DNA from: Aequorivita sublithincola DSM 14238
Lineage (GTDB): Bacteria > Bacteroidota > Bacteroidia > Flavobacteriales > Flavobacteriaceae
Assembly: GCF_000265385.1 (NCBI RefSeq)
Contig: NC_018013.1
Location: 1,949,001 to 2,013,000 of the forward strand
Length of the DNA: 64,000 nucleotides
Reading direction: 5' to 3'
Part shown: in pieces, positions 24,633 to 33,732 of the stretch
Numbering within the stretch: position 1 is the first letter of the stretch
Layout: the number at the start of each line of letters is the position of its first letter
Translations under genes and position numbers: made by a program
Notes under the pieces: model-generated
What the model saw: the letters and a program-made list of their open reading frames with translations, nothing else
What the model was told of the DNA's origin: nothing
The model's database searches: none

Positions 24633-27600
24633 TCCTTATTTTTATGATTATTTTCGGCAATAATGGGAAGGGTAAAAATAAATTCGGATCCTTTTCCTTT
24701 TTTGCTCTTTACGTCAACGTATCCATTGTGACGCTCTATAATTTCTTTGGCCAAAAAGAGGCCGATTCCAAAACCGGAAAAATTTGTTTCGTCTTTTCCG
24801 CTGACACGATAGAACTTTTTAAATAGGTGCTCATGGTCCTTTTTGTCGATCCCGATTCCTTTATCCTTTATGCTTACCGCACCATTTTCTTCATCTACTT
24901 TGTAAATACGAACGAGAATGTTTTTATCAATTGGAGAATATTTGATGGCATTGGTAATGAAGTTGATCAAGACTTGATTAATCCTGTCCTTGTCGCCATT
25001 CACACTGAATGTATCATCATGGGTTATCTTAATTTTGTATTCGTCGTTGGTATATTTGATGTCATTAACACAGTTTTCCACGAATTCGTTTATGCTGAAA
25101 GTTTTCTGTTGCAATTCCAGTTTGCTCTCCTCCATACGTGAAAGATCCAGCATTTCTGAAATGAGACGGGTAAGCCGAGATACTTGGCTGTCTATCCGCT
25201 CCAAGCTCGGGATCAATGGAACGGTGCCTATGTTATCCTGCGCCACACTTTTCAGCATGCTCAACAACAATTGGGTATATCCTTTAATTGAGGTAATGGG
25301 TGTCTTGAGCTCGTGGCTTACCATTTTAAGGAAATCTTCCTTACGTTTTTCCTCATCCTTTAATTTCTGTATTTCGGTACTGGCACCTACCCACATAATG
25401 ATTTTTCCGGTTTCATCTTTAACGGGATTGGCGCGGCTAATATGCCATTTAAAATCCCCATTTCTGTCAAGAAGTCTAAATTCCATCTCAAAATCATTCC
25501 CGGTTTTCACTGCATTCATCCAGTTGTGTTCGACTGTGGGTAACTCCTCTGGGTGCATCAATCTCCCCCAACCCTCTTTTTTTATTTTTTTCATGGTCAA
25601 TCCAGAAAAATCGGTCCAGACGTTGTTGAAATAAAATAGTTCCCCATCCACGGTTGCATTGATTATCATATCTGGCACCAAGTCGGTCATTTGATGGAAC
25701 CGAGCTTCGCTTAGTTTTAGTTTTTTATGCAGTTCGGCTTGGATAGTAACTTCGGTCGAGATAACGGCAACACCCTCAATTTTTCCATCCAAATCCCGTT
25801 GGGCTTGGTAAACAAAATCGAAATAAGGCATTTCCATCTTACCGTTGCGAATAAGGTTCATGGGCATTTCGTGGGCATGATAGGCTTTGCCAGTTTTTAG
25901 AACGTCCAGCAAATGCTTATCAAAACCCTGCCCTTCCAGTTCCGGTATAGCATCCATTAAGGGCTTGCCGATGGCACTTTTATCTTTGCCCCACGCTTCC
26001 AAAATGGCATCGTTGGCCGTGGATATCACTAAATCTTCTCCTACAAAAATAGCGATAAGGGAAGGCGAAGAATGTATCATTTCATTATACCTGTGCGCAC
26101 TTTCCTCTACCATTTTTCGGGCAAGTACTTGCTCGGTTACTTCATTTACTATTACCATGATCCCGGTAATAATATTGTCTTGATCGCGCATGGGTTGGCA
26201 CACAAAATTATAAAATCCCGGTTCGGCTTTCTTTTCCCTGCCCATCTTCACTTCCATTTCGTTACCGTAGTAAGGTTCCCCGCTTTTTAGTGAGTTGTAA
26301 AGAAGTTTTTTGAGACCGTGTTCTTTAAGTTCGGGCAAGGCTTCAAAAATGGGCTTACCCACAAAGTTTTTCCCTTTTTCAACCAACTGCAAGAAAAGAT
26401 CGTTGGCCAGTTCTACTTTATAATTTTTACCTTTTAAAAACATGATGGCCACGGGGGCCTGCATTACCAAGTTTTTAAATTTCTCTAAAAGTTCTTGTTT
26501 TCTTTTCCAATGAAGCTTTTGTACCGTAATATCCTTAATTGCCAAGAGGATCAAATTCTTAGATCGGTCCTCGCGTTTAATCTCCGTGGCATTTAAACAC
26601 ATGCTGCGTTCCCCAATGTGTTCAAAAGTATGGACTACCTCAAAATCTTCAAAGCTATTTTTTTTGGGCAGAATGGTTTCAAGCTGCCTCCGTAATTCAG
26701 GGATGTTCCATTGGTTGTTGCCCAGTTCATAGATCAACTTGCCTTCTGTTTCCTTCTCTTTAGTATGGAAGGTTTTATAATAAGAATTGTTAGCGGCGCT
26801 TACTTTGAGGTTCTTGTCTAAAACCAACAAGGGTTCATGGATGGTTTCCACAATGCTTTCGGCATAATTGCGCTCTTCGGTTACCAGCTCGTTTAAGTTG
26901 ATGAGCTCGTGGTTTATTACTGTTATTTCTTCATTAGTGCTTTGCAGTTCCTCCTTACTGGTTTCCAGTTCCTCGTTCAGGCTTTGCAGTTCCTCGCCTC
27001 CGCTCAGCAGTTCTTCATTTGCACTTTGCAATTCTTCATTGGCGGCCTCTTGATCCTCGGTGATGCTGCGCATATCTTCAAGGGTCTGCTCAAGCTCATT
27101 TTCCAATTGCCTGATGCGCAGGTCCTTTTCATCTTTTTCGGAATCTTTTTTATTTAGGGTAAGATCTTCCTGGGCTGCTAACTGCCGGTGAAATAGTACC
27201 AAATAATGCGGTTCAACCACATTTGGAAGCGGCACGGCTTCCAAACAGATTAGCTGCCGGATGTCATTTTCAACAAAAGGGACATTTTCCTTTGTAACCG
27301 AAGTGCCCTCTGTCTTTACTTTATGGATGATGTTTCGCAGTTCAATCGCCAAACTCCCTTTAGCCATTTTGAACAGGTTATGGCTGGGCTTGCCACTTTG
27401 CTGCCCTAAATAGCTGTTGGTATTACCATTAAAAAGGATAATGTCCATGGCCTCATTCACCACAACACTGGCGGGGGTAAAACGGCTTAACAATAGTTCG
27501 TCCGCTATTTTTTTAAAATCGGTGCGCTTTTTTTCGGTTTCTGGCTCAGATTCTTCATTGGTATGCAACCTTTTTTCGCTATATCTCGTGGAGGACTTTA

Positions 27601-29083
27601 TAACGGAAGTCGCCGAGTTTTTCCGCATAAATAGCTTGTCTTTCTTGTTTACTGGGCTAAATTGTTCAGACATACTGCTGTTAGTTTCCGATTTTCCGAG
27701 CAACAGATATCCATTTTCATTTAAGGAGTAATGAAACGTGGCAAGCGCTTTTTTCTGCAAGTATGGCTGAAAATAGATGAGTACGTTTCTGCAGCTTATA
27801 ATGTCCATATTGCCAAAAGGGGGATCGCTCAGGAAATTATGTAACGCAAATACGCACATTTCCCTGATTTCTTTGTTAAGCTGGTAGCCTGTTTTGGTTT
27901 TGGTAAAGAATTCCTTCAGCCGCTTAGGGCTTACATTTTCCACTTCACTGGTTGTGTAGAGCCCTTTTCTTGCCTTTGCTATGGCGGGTTCGCTGATGTC
28001 TGTGGCAAATAACTGTATTTTAATACCTGCCTTAGCTGATTTGTCGCCATTTAATGTCGGGTTCGCATTTAAGTATTCCTTCAAGCAAATAAGAAGGGAG
28101 TAAGCTTCTTGGCCAGTACTGCATCCTGCGGACCAAAGGCGTAAGGATTCATTGCCTTCTTTGTTCTGTAGCATTGGTATCAAGCGTTCACATAGGGTAT
28201 CAAAAATATCCACATCCCTGAAAAATGATGTTACGGGAATCAGTAAATCTTGGTACAATACATCCTGCTCGTTCTTGTTTTCCCTTAAATAAGCAAGATA
28301 GTTTGCTGGCTTTTTGTTTTTATTGATGGCCATCCTGCGCAGTATCCTTCGGCGGATGGTGGTCTGTTTGTAATAGGTAAAGTCGGTACCTTTGCGTATG
28401 CGCAACAATGAAAGGATTTTCCGGAAAACCTCTTCTTCCTGATGCGAAATGTCTTCTTTCTCAAAGCCATTTCTATCCATAGATCTTATCAAATCCAAAA
28501 TTTTGGCTGGTATTTCCTCGGGCTTGAGTATAAAATCAACCACGCCAGCATCTACAGCGCTCTGGGGCATCCCGTCCCACTCGGCAGATTGTTGGTCTTG
28601 TGCAAAGGTAATCCCGCCATTATCTTTAATGGCCATTAACCCCGCGGTACCGTCAGACCCTGTGCCGGAAAGCACAACGCCCAATGAATGATTTTGGTGC
28701 ACTTCTGCCAGCGATCTGAAAAAGAGATCAATGGGCAGGTTTCGCACGCTCTTATTGGGGGTAGGCCGCGGGCTAAGTTCCAGAACCCCATCATTGGCCA
28801 GCAGCATTTTGTTGCTGGGGATAATGTATATGTGATCGGGTTCTACTTTAATATCGTCTGCGATTTCCAGCACCGGGATTTTTGTAACCTTTTGCAACAG
28901 CTCTGCCAACAGACTTTCGTGGTTGGGATCCAAATGTTGCACGATCACGTAGGCCATGCCCGAATCTTCAGGGATTGCTTCCACTAATTTTTTAAATGCG
29001 GCCAAGCCACCGGCTGAGGCGCCTATGCCCACTACTGGAAATTTGTTGGCAGATTTTATGAGTTTTTCTATTGGTTTGCCCAA
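24629..29083 (-). CDS. CheB-CheR-PAS-histidine kinase hybrid sensor
   Basis: This is a 1484-residue multidomain protein. In order it has a CheB methylesterase domain (~14-195; Ser23 in GIGASAGGL, His in VQHLDPNH, Asp in GTGSDGTAG), a CheR methyltransferase domain (~215-470; SAGCSTGQEAYSL, SCRNVLIYF), and a degenerate PAS-like region. A strong Glu/Leu coiled coil (~655-740, e.g. ELQSANEELLSGGEELQSLN) precedes four PAS domains. The last part is a HisKA domain (His ~1257 in MVSHELKTPI) and HATPase (NFITNAIKYS, DKGIGI, GFGIGLFLAKEI). CheB here lacks the usual receiver. No CheA, CheW or chemoreceptor lies nearby, so chemotaxis is doubtful. The start is TTG at 29081-29083. The region looks richer in G+C by eye than its neighbours, hinting at transfer. 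Confidence 0.92.
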   Translation of the reverse strand: MGKPIEKLIKSANKFPVVGIGASAGGLAAFKKLVEAIPEDSGMAYVIVQHLDPNHESLLAELLQKVTKIPVLEIADDIKVEPDHIYIIPSNKMLLANDGVLELSPRPTPNKSVRNLPIDLFFRSLAEVHQNHSLGVVLSGTGSDGTAGLMAIKDNGGITFAQDQQSAEWDGMPQSAVDAGVVDFILKPEEIPAKILDLIRSMDRNGFEKEDISHQEEEVFRKILSLLRIRKGTDFTYYKQTTIRRRILRRMAINKNKKPANYLAYLRENKNEQDVLYQDLLIPVTSFFRDVDIFDTLCERLIPMLQNKEGNESLRLWSAGCSTGQEAYSLLICLKEYLNANPTLNGDKSAKAGIKIQLFATDISEPAIAKARKGLYTTSEVENVSPKRLKEFFTKTKTGYQLNKEIREMCVFALHNFLSDPPFGNMDIISCRNVLIYFQPYLQKKALATFHYSLNENGYLLLGKSETNSSMSEQFSPVNKKDKLFMRKNSATSVIKSSTRYSEKRLHTNEESEPETEKKRTDFKKIADELLLSRFTPASVVVNEAMDIILFNGNTNSYLGQQSGKPSHNLFKMAKGSLAIELRNIIHKVKTEGTSVTKENVPFVENDIRQLICLEAVPLPNVVEPHYLVLFHRQLAAQEDLTLNKKDSEKDEKDLRIRQLENELEQTLEDMRSITEDQEAANEELQSANEELLSGGEELQSLNEELETSKEELQSTNEEITVINHELINLNELVTEERNYAESIVETIHEPLLVLDKNLKVSAANNSYYKTFHTKEKETEGKLIYELGNNQWNIPELRRQLETILPKKNSFEDFEVVHTFEHIGERSMCLNATEIKREDRSKNLILLAIKDITVQKLHWKRKQELLEKFKNLVMQAPVAIMFLKGKNYKVELANDLFLQLVEKGKNFVGKPIFEALPELKEHGLKKLLYNSLKSGEPYYGNEMEVKMGREKKAEPGFYNFVCQPMRDQDNIITGIMVIVNEVTEQVLARKMVEESAHRYNEMIHSSPSLIAIFVGEDLVISTANDAILEAWGKDKSAIGKPLMDAIPELEGQGFDKHLLDVLKTGKAYHAHEMPMNLIRNGKMEMPYFDFVYQAQRDLDGKIEGVAVISTEVTIQAELHKKLKLSEARFHQMTDLVPDMIINATVDGELFYFNNVWTDFSGLTMKKIKKEGWGRLMHPEELPTVEHNWMNAVKTGNDFEMEFRLLDRNGDFKWHISRANPVKDETGKIIMWVGASTEIQKLKDEEKRKEDFLKMVSHELKTPITSIKGYTQLLLSMLKSVAQDNIGTVPLIPSLERIDSQVSRLTRLISEMLDLSRMEESKLELQQKTFSINEFVENCVNDIKYTNDEYKIKITHDDTFSVNGDKDRINQVLINFITNAIKYSPIDKNILVRIYKVDEENGAVSIKDKGIGIDKKDHEHLFKKFYRVSGKDETNFSGFGIGLFLAKEIIERHNGYVDVKSKKGKGSEFIFTLPIIAENNHKNKE

Positions 29084-29261
29084 GGATGTTGTTTTTGATG
29101 GTTCAATTGCTTATGCTAATTCTCTTGTAGGAGGTGAGCCTATTGACTTTGAAAGATAATAATTTATAATTTTATTTTTCCTAATGTTTTGGTAATTGTT
29201 ACTTGGGTGCAAATGGCCCCGTTTGATATGGGATGGCCAATAATTTATTTTTCTGAAAAAA

Positions 29262-29294
29262 TTTGGTTTTTAAATTTTTCTGACGCTATATTTG
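29262..29294 (+). promoter_or_regulatory. Putative promoter of the metY operon (TTTG-N21-TATATTTG)
   Basis: TTTG (29262-29265) and TATATTTG (29287-29294) fit the Bacteroidetes -33/-7 consensus with a 21-base spacer and lead into the SAM-I riboswitch. In the rest of the 472-base gap, 29084-29261 shows nothing I can name. Confidence 0.7.
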
Positions 29295-29324
29295 CACTCA
29301 CAAAGTTCAAACCTTTATTGAAAT

Positions 29325-29440
29325 GTTATCAAGAAAGGCCGAGGGATTAGACCCTATGACGCCTTAGCAACCCTTTCACCAGAAAGAAGGTGCTACATTC
29401 TACAACAATTTTGAAATTTTCAAAATTGACGATAGATAAC
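29325..29440 (+). promoter_or_regulatory. SAM-I (S-box) riboswitch upstream of metY-metX-hom
   Basis: The conserved core AAGAAAGGCCGAGGGATTAG, then ACCCTATGACGCCTTAGCAACC and GGTGCTACATTC, is the SAM-I aptamer. P1 is closed by GTTATC (29325-29330) and GATAAC (29435-29440). P4 is the hairpin CAATTTTGAAA/TTTCAAAATTG (29406-29428). The 3' arm of P4 (AAAATTGAC, 29422-29430) can instead pair with GTCAATTTT (29445-29453), followed by a T-rich tail. SAM binding should lower expression of the operon. How the 3' alternative stem acts is not settled from sequence. Confidence 0.93.
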
Positions 29441-29555
29441 GACAAGTCAATTTTTTATTCCTAAAAAATTGCTTTCATTCTTTTTAACATTTTTCTATTG
29501 TTCCGAATAATTCGGGCTTGACTTAATCTATTTATTAACTCAAAAAACTAGAAAA

Positions 29556-30851
29556 ATGAGTACACAAAACAAATTTGCAACAAACCTGTTGCACGCAGGA
29601 CACGATGTAACCGCTAACGGAGGAACCAGAGCGGTGCCAATTTACCAAACGTCAAGTTACGTTTTTAAAAACAGCGACCACGCTGCAAACTTGTTCAATC
29701 TTTCTGAGCCAGGATTTATTTATTCGCGCCTAAACAATCCAACGTGCGATATTTTGGAGAAACGTTTGGCGGCTTTGGAAGGTGGTATTGGTGCAGTTAC
29801 TACAGCTTCTGTCGCATCCGCTATTTCAACCACATTTTTAACATTGCTTCGTGCTGGCGATCACATTGTAGCTTCCAGCAGTTTGTATGGCGGCACGTTC
29901 AATTTGTTGAACGTTACTTTACCGCGTTTGGGAATTACAACCACGTTTGTGGATGCTACGGAGCCTGAAAATTTTGGAAAAGCAGTTAAAGAAAATACCC
30001 GTGCAATTTTTATTGAATCTCTTGGAAACCCAAAGTTGGATGTTTTAGATATTGAAGCGATTTCAAATGAAGCCAAAGCAAATAAAATTCCGCTTATTGT
30101 AGATAATACGGTTGCTTCGCCAGCTTTATTGAACCCCATTGCGCACGGTGCAAACATTGTAATCCATTCGCTTACCAAATATATTAACGGAAACGGGACA
30201 ACCCTTGGCGGCGCAATTATCGATGCAGGCACTTTTGATTGGACCAACGGGAAATTTCCCGAATTCACAGAACCTTCCGCCGGATATCACGGTTTGGTTT
30301 ATTCCGAAGTTTTAAAGGAAGCAGCTTTTATAGCGAAAGTACGTCTTGAAGGACTTCGCGATTTCGGCGCTGCGTTGAGTCCGTTTAGTGCTTTTCAAAT
30401 TATTCAAGGTTTGGAAACTTTGGAAATTCGAATTAAAAAACACAGCGAAAACGCTCTGAAGTTTGCAAAATGGCTTCAAAGTCGCAAAGAAGTGGCTTGG
30501 GTGAATTATCCCGGTTTAGAGGAAAATCCTTATTTCAACCTCGCACAAAAATACCTTCCCAAAGGGCAAAGTGGTTTAGTTACTTTCGGCGTAAAAGGTG
30601 GTTTTGAAACCGCTAAAAGAGTAGTTGATAATGTGAAATTATTTTCACTTTTGGCAAATATCGGCGATACAAAATCCTTGATAATTCATCCAGCAAGTAC
30701 AACGCACCAACAATTAAGTTTGGCAGATCAAACTGCATCTGGCGTGAGTCAAGATCTGATAAGACTTTCCATTGGTCTGGAAAATATTGAAGATTTAACG
30801 GCAGATCTCGAACAAGCTTTCGAAAGTGTTTTTAAAGAAGAATTGGTTTAA
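29556..30851 (+). CDS. metY: O-acetylhomoserine sulfhydrylase (PLP-dependent, Cys/Met family)
   Basis: The 431-residue enzyme converts O-acetylhomoserine plus sulfide to homocysteine. Motifs of the Cys/Met metabolism PLP family are present: YSRLNNPTCDILEKRLAALEG near the N-terminus, the substrate-site stretch SSLYGGTFNLL, and the PLP-lysine motif IHSLTKYINGNGTTLGGAI. Length favours MetY (about 430) over MetB/MetC (about 380). It is the first gene of the SAM-I-controlled unit with metX and hom, exactly the enzymes that supply its substrate. Confidence 0.93.
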   Translation: MSTQNKFATNLLHAGHDVTANGGTRAVPIYQTSSYVFKNSDHAANLFNLSEPGFIYSRLNNPTCDILEKRLAALEGGIGAVTTASVASAISTTFLTLLRAGDHIVASSSLYGGTFNLLNVTLPRLGITTTFVDATEPENFGKAVKENTRAIFIESLGNPKLDVLDIEAISNEAKANKIPLIVDNTVASPALLNPIAHGANIVIHSLTKYINGNGTTLGGAIIDAGTFDWTNGKFPEFTEPSAGYHGLVYSEVLKEAAFIAKVRLEGLRDFGAALSPFSAFQIIQGLETLEIRIKKHSENALKFAKWLQSRKEVAWVNYPGLEENPYFNLAQKYLPKGQSGLVTFGVKGGFETAKRVVDNVKLFSLLANIGDTKSLIIHPASTTHQQLSLADQTASGVSQDLIRLSIGLENIEDLTADLEQAFESVFKEELV

Positions 30852-30852
30852 T

Positions 30853-30905
30853 GTTTTAATCTCACGTCTAATATCTCACACTTAATGTCTCAAATCTCAA
30901 GTCTA
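30853..30905. repeat. Degenerate TCTCACGTCTAAT repeat containing the metX start codon
   Basis: The metY-metX gap repeats words such as ATCTCACGTCTAATATCTCAC and TCTCAAATCTCAAGTCT. The metX ATG lies within it, so the first residues of MetX (SQISSLT) are encoded by repeat sequence. Confidence 0.5.
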
Positions 30906-31895
30906 ACCATAAAAGAATACACCACCAAAAGTGGATTTCACTTTAAAAACCTTCCATTAACCTATCAGGTTTTTGGACAGAAATTGGGCACGGCGCCAAT
31001 TGTTTTGGTAACGCATGCACTAACTGGAAACAGCAATGTTTGCGGCGAAATTGGCTGGTGGAAAACGTTAATCGGTTCTGAAAAATGTATAAATGTTGAA
31101 GAATATACTATTCTTTCGTTCAATATTCCTGGTAATGGCTATGATAATTTTTTAATTGAAAATTACGAAGACATCACCATTTACGACGTCGCAAATTGGT
31201 TTTTGATTGGACTTGAAAAACTTAAAATACCGTCGATTTTTGCGGCGATCGGCGGTTCTTTAGGTGGAAGTATTCTTTGGCAAATGGCAGTTTTAAAACC
31301 CGATTTATTTCAGAATTTAATTCCGATAGCGACTGATTGGAAAGCCACAGATTGGATAATTGCACACTGTAGGATTCAAAAGCAGATTTTAAAGAATTCT
31401 GAAAATCCTGTTCACGACGCTCGAGTTCATGCGATGACTTTTTATAGAACGCCGCAATCTTTTAAGCAGAAATTCAATAAGACTTTAAGCGAAACTGAGA
31501 ATATTTATAATGTTGAAAGTTGGCTACTTTATCACGGGGAAGCTTTGAAAAAACGTTTTCAGCTAAGCGCCTATAAATTGATGAATCATTTATTGATGAC
31601 GAGAAATTTCGAAACAGAAGATGTGTTTTTAAATTTGGCCTCAAAAATTAAGGGAAACATTTATTTAATAGGAATAGACAGCGACGGATTTTATTTAAAT
31701 GAAGAGATAAAAGAGACTTATTCAATGTTAAAACCAATAAAAAACAACGTGCATTTTGCCGAAATAAACTCCATTCACGGGCACGATGCATTTTTAATAG
31801 AATACGAACAATTGGCGGGAATTCTGAACCCAATTTTTAATTCAGAAAAACATATTACAAAAACAAAAAATTATGAGCACACAAGTATTAGATAA
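30885..31895 (+). CDS. metX: Homoserine O-acetyltransferase-like alpha/beta hydrolase
   Basis: The 336-residue protein has the alpha/beta-hydrolase fold of homoserine acetyltransferases: THALTGNSNV near residue 42, the nucleophile-elbow sequence IGGSLGGSILW (the usual Ser), Asp in GIDSDGFYL, and His in IHGHDAFLIEY. It transfers acetyl from acetyl-CoA to homoserine, feeding MetY. It is slightly shorter than typical MetX. Its last codons overlap the start of hom by 23 bases, showing tight coupling. The N-terminus is uncertain because the start ATG lies in a repeat-like tract. Confidence 0.9.
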   Translation: MSQISSLTIKEYTTKSGFHFKNLPLTYQVFGQKLGTAPIVLVTHALTGNSNVCGEIGWWKTLIGSEKCINVEEYTILSFNIPGNGYDNFLIENYEDITIYDVANWFLIGLEKLKIPSIFAAIGGSLGGSILWQMAVLKPDLFQNLIPIATDWKATDWIIAHCRIQKQILKNSENPVHDARVHAMTFYRTPQSFKQKFNKTLSETENIYNVESWLLYHGEALKKRFQLSAYKLMNHLLMTRNFETEDVFLNLASKIKGNIYLIGIDSDGFYLNEEIKETYSMLKPIKNNVHFAEINSIHGHDAFLIEYEQLAGILNPIFNSEKHITKTKNYEHTSIR

Positions 31896-33015
31896 TCCGG
31901 TTTTAGACCGAATTGACCTAAATAATATAAAGAAGAAGAAGATAAACATCGCCATTTTTGGACACGGAAATGTGGGCAGCCATTTGGTGGATCAAATCAT
32001 CTCCTCGAAGGAGGAGATCTCAAGAAGACGCGATTTAGATCTAAATATTTTCGCTGTTGCCAATTCAAAAACAATATTGCTTCAACAGAAGGGATTGAAC
32101 AAAAACTGGCTAGAAGAAAAGACAGAATCCGGAGAATCATATAATGTAGAAGATGTAATTTTCTTCGCAAAAACCAACAACCTGCAAAACCTGATTTTGG
32201 TAGACAATACAGCCGATGCTGGCTTTGTTCAAAATTATTCAGCTTTTGTTGAAAATGGCTTTCATTTGGTTTCTTCCAATAAAATAGCCAATACGTTGGA
32301 TTTGAATTTTTATAAGGAACTTCGAAAAAAACTGACTTCAAAAAAACGTCATTATTTATATGAAACGAATGTAGGCGCCGGACTTCCGTTGATTGATACA
32401 ATCAAACTTTTGCATCTTTCGGGAGAAAATATTACACGAATTCGCGGCGTATTTTCAGGGTCGTTAAGTTATATTTTCAACACTTTTTCGGAAGAAGATA
32501 GAACGTTCAGTTCGGTTTTGAAATCGGCGATAGATAAAGGTTTTACTGAGCCAGACCCTCGCGAAGACCTTTGTGGTAATGACGTTGGACGGAAATTACT
32601 TATCTTAGCTCGCGAATTGGATTTGCACAATGAATTTGAAGATATTTCCATCCAAAACCTTATTCCAAAAGATTTGCGAAGCGTTTCTAAAAAAGAATTT
32701 TTGGCACGATTAAAAGAATTGGACGTTCCGTTTCAAATTAAGAAGAAGAATCAAACGAAGGATACAGTTTTTCGCTATGTTGCAGATTTGAACGGCGATT
32801 TGTCAAAAGAAACAGGCGCACTTTTGGATGTAAACTTGGTTTCAGTTCCCAAAAATAGTATGTTGGGAGCACTAAAAGGAAGCGATTCCATTTTTGAAAT
32901 ATACACAGAAAGCTACGGCAATAATCCAATTGTTATTCAAGGCGCAGGCGCAGGCGCGGCAGTTACAGCTCGCGGCGTTTTTGGAGATATTTTACGAATA
33001 AGCGATAAAGATTAA
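31873..33015 (+). CDS. hom: Homoserine dehydrogenase
   Basis: The 380-residue enzyme reduces aspartate semialdehyde to homoserine. The N-terminal NAD(P)-binding motif is IAIFGHGNVGSHLVDQI. The catalytic-domain signature is present as SGSLSYIFNTF and AIDKGFTEPDPREDLCGNDVGRK, with the active-site Lys/Asp region. There is no fused aspartokinase, unlike ThrA. The end GAGAGAAVTARGVFGDI is typical. Third gene of the metY-metX-hom unit. Confidence 0.94.
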   Translation: MSTQVLDNPVLDRIDLNNIKKKKINIAIFGHGNVGSHLVDQIISSKEEISRRRDLDLNIFAVANSKTILLQQKGLNKNWLEEKTESGESYNVEDVIFFAKTNNLQNLILVDNTADAGFVQNYSAFVENGFHLVSSNKIANTLDLNFYKELRKKLTSKKRHYLYETNVGAGLPLIDTIKLLHLSGENITRIRGVFSGSLSYIFNTFSEEDRTFSSVLKSAIDKGFTEPDPREDLCGNDVGRKLLILARELDLHNEFEDISIQNLIPKDLRSVSKKEFLARLKELDVPFQIKKKNQTKDTVFRYVADLNGDLSKETGALLDVNLVSVPKNSMLGALKGSDSIFEIYTESYGNNPIVIQGAGAGAAVTARGVFGDILRISDKD

Positions 33016-33122
33016 AAAAGACATAAGATATAAGACCGCTTCGCTAAAAGACGTAAGACTTATGACAAAAAAGATCCTGTAAAATTTAGTCCTACGTCCT
33101 AGGTCTTTTTGTCTTAAGTCAT
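33016..33122. repeat. AAGACGTAAGAC / GTCTTAAGTC inverted repeat
   Basis: The hom-osmC gap holds AGACATAAGATATAAGACCGCTTCGCTAAAAGACGTAAGAC facing TAGTCCTACGTCCTAGGTC and GTCTTAAGTC. The two halves can fold on each other. The GACCGCTTCGCTA word also occurs at 5446. Confidence 0.65.
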
Positions 33123-33153
33123 TTCTATTATAACGATAAACACAATATAAGCT

Positions 33154-33582
33154 ATGAAAGTTACCCTAAACAGAATAAACGACAAATTTCTTTTTGAAGC
33201 GAAAGGCGGTTCTGGCGTGCCAGTTTTCATCGACAACAAAACCGACGAACCTTCAAAAGGAGCAAGCCCAATGGAACTTTTACTGATGGGCGTTGGCGGT
33301 TGTAGCGCAATTGATGTGATTTTAATTTTACAAAAACAACGACAGGAAATCACTTCCTACAAAATGGAAGTGGAAGGCCAGCGAAAAGAAGTGCGTGACG
33401 CCAAACCATTTGAAGGAATTCATGTCACGCTACATTTGGAAGGTAAAATTGACGAAGCCAAAGCAATCCGCGCAGCTGCTTTAAGCTTTGAAAAATATTG
33501 TTCGGTTTCAATAACAATGGAGGCTTCGGTGAAAATTACTTATACCATCGTGTTGAATGGAAGGTCGTTAGAAATAACCTAA
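33154..33582 (+). CDS. OsmC/Ohr-family protein
   Basis: The 142-residue protein has the OsmC fold signatures: PSKGASPMELLLMGVGGCSA with the first reactive Cys, then a long helix, and the second Cys in FEKYCSVSITM. The family reduces organic or other peroxides by a cysteine pair. Flanked by repeats on both sides, it is transcribed separately from the neighbouring methionine genes. Confidence 0.9.
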   Translation: MKVTLNRINDKFLFEAKGGSGVPVFIDNKTDEPSKGASPMELLLMGVGGCSAIDVILILQKQRQEITSYKMEVEGQRKEVRDAKPFEGIHVTLHLEGKIDEAKAIRAAALSFEKYCSVSITMEASVKITYTIVLNGRSLEIT

Positions 33583-33663
33583 GTAGTAGGACTTAAGACT
33601 AAACTGGATTTTTCATAACTCAAAACTGTCCTACGTCTTATAGGTAAGCGGTCTTAAGTCTTT
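33583..33663. repeat. Third copy of the AAGACxTAAGAC repeat
   Basis: AGTAGGACTTAAGACTAAACT faces TGTCCTACGTCTTATAGG and GCGGTCTTAAGTC, an imperfect inverted repeat of the same family as 23545 and 33016. It occupies most of the gap before the second SAM-I promoter. Bases 33840-34008 downstream of the aptamer show nothing else I recognise. Confidence 0.6.
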
Positions 33664-33676
33664 TTCATAAGTTAAT

Positions 33677-33707
33677 TTTGCGTTCTAAAGTTTATACCGT
33701 TACTTTG
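33677..33707 (+). promoter_or_regulatory. Putative promoter of the metH operon
   Basis: TTTG (33677-33680) and TTACTTTG (33700-33707) are spaced by 19 bases and precede the SAM-I aptamer. The -7 element has one mismatch from TAnnTTTG. Confidence 0.5.
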
Positions 33708-33732
33708 CGTCAGTTCATATTCATAATGAAAC

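Noticed and set aside
25007..25634. Plus-strand open frame opposite the histidine kinase domain
   Set aside because: Mirror of the HisKA/PAS coding sequence; Ser-rich translation typical of antisense frames.
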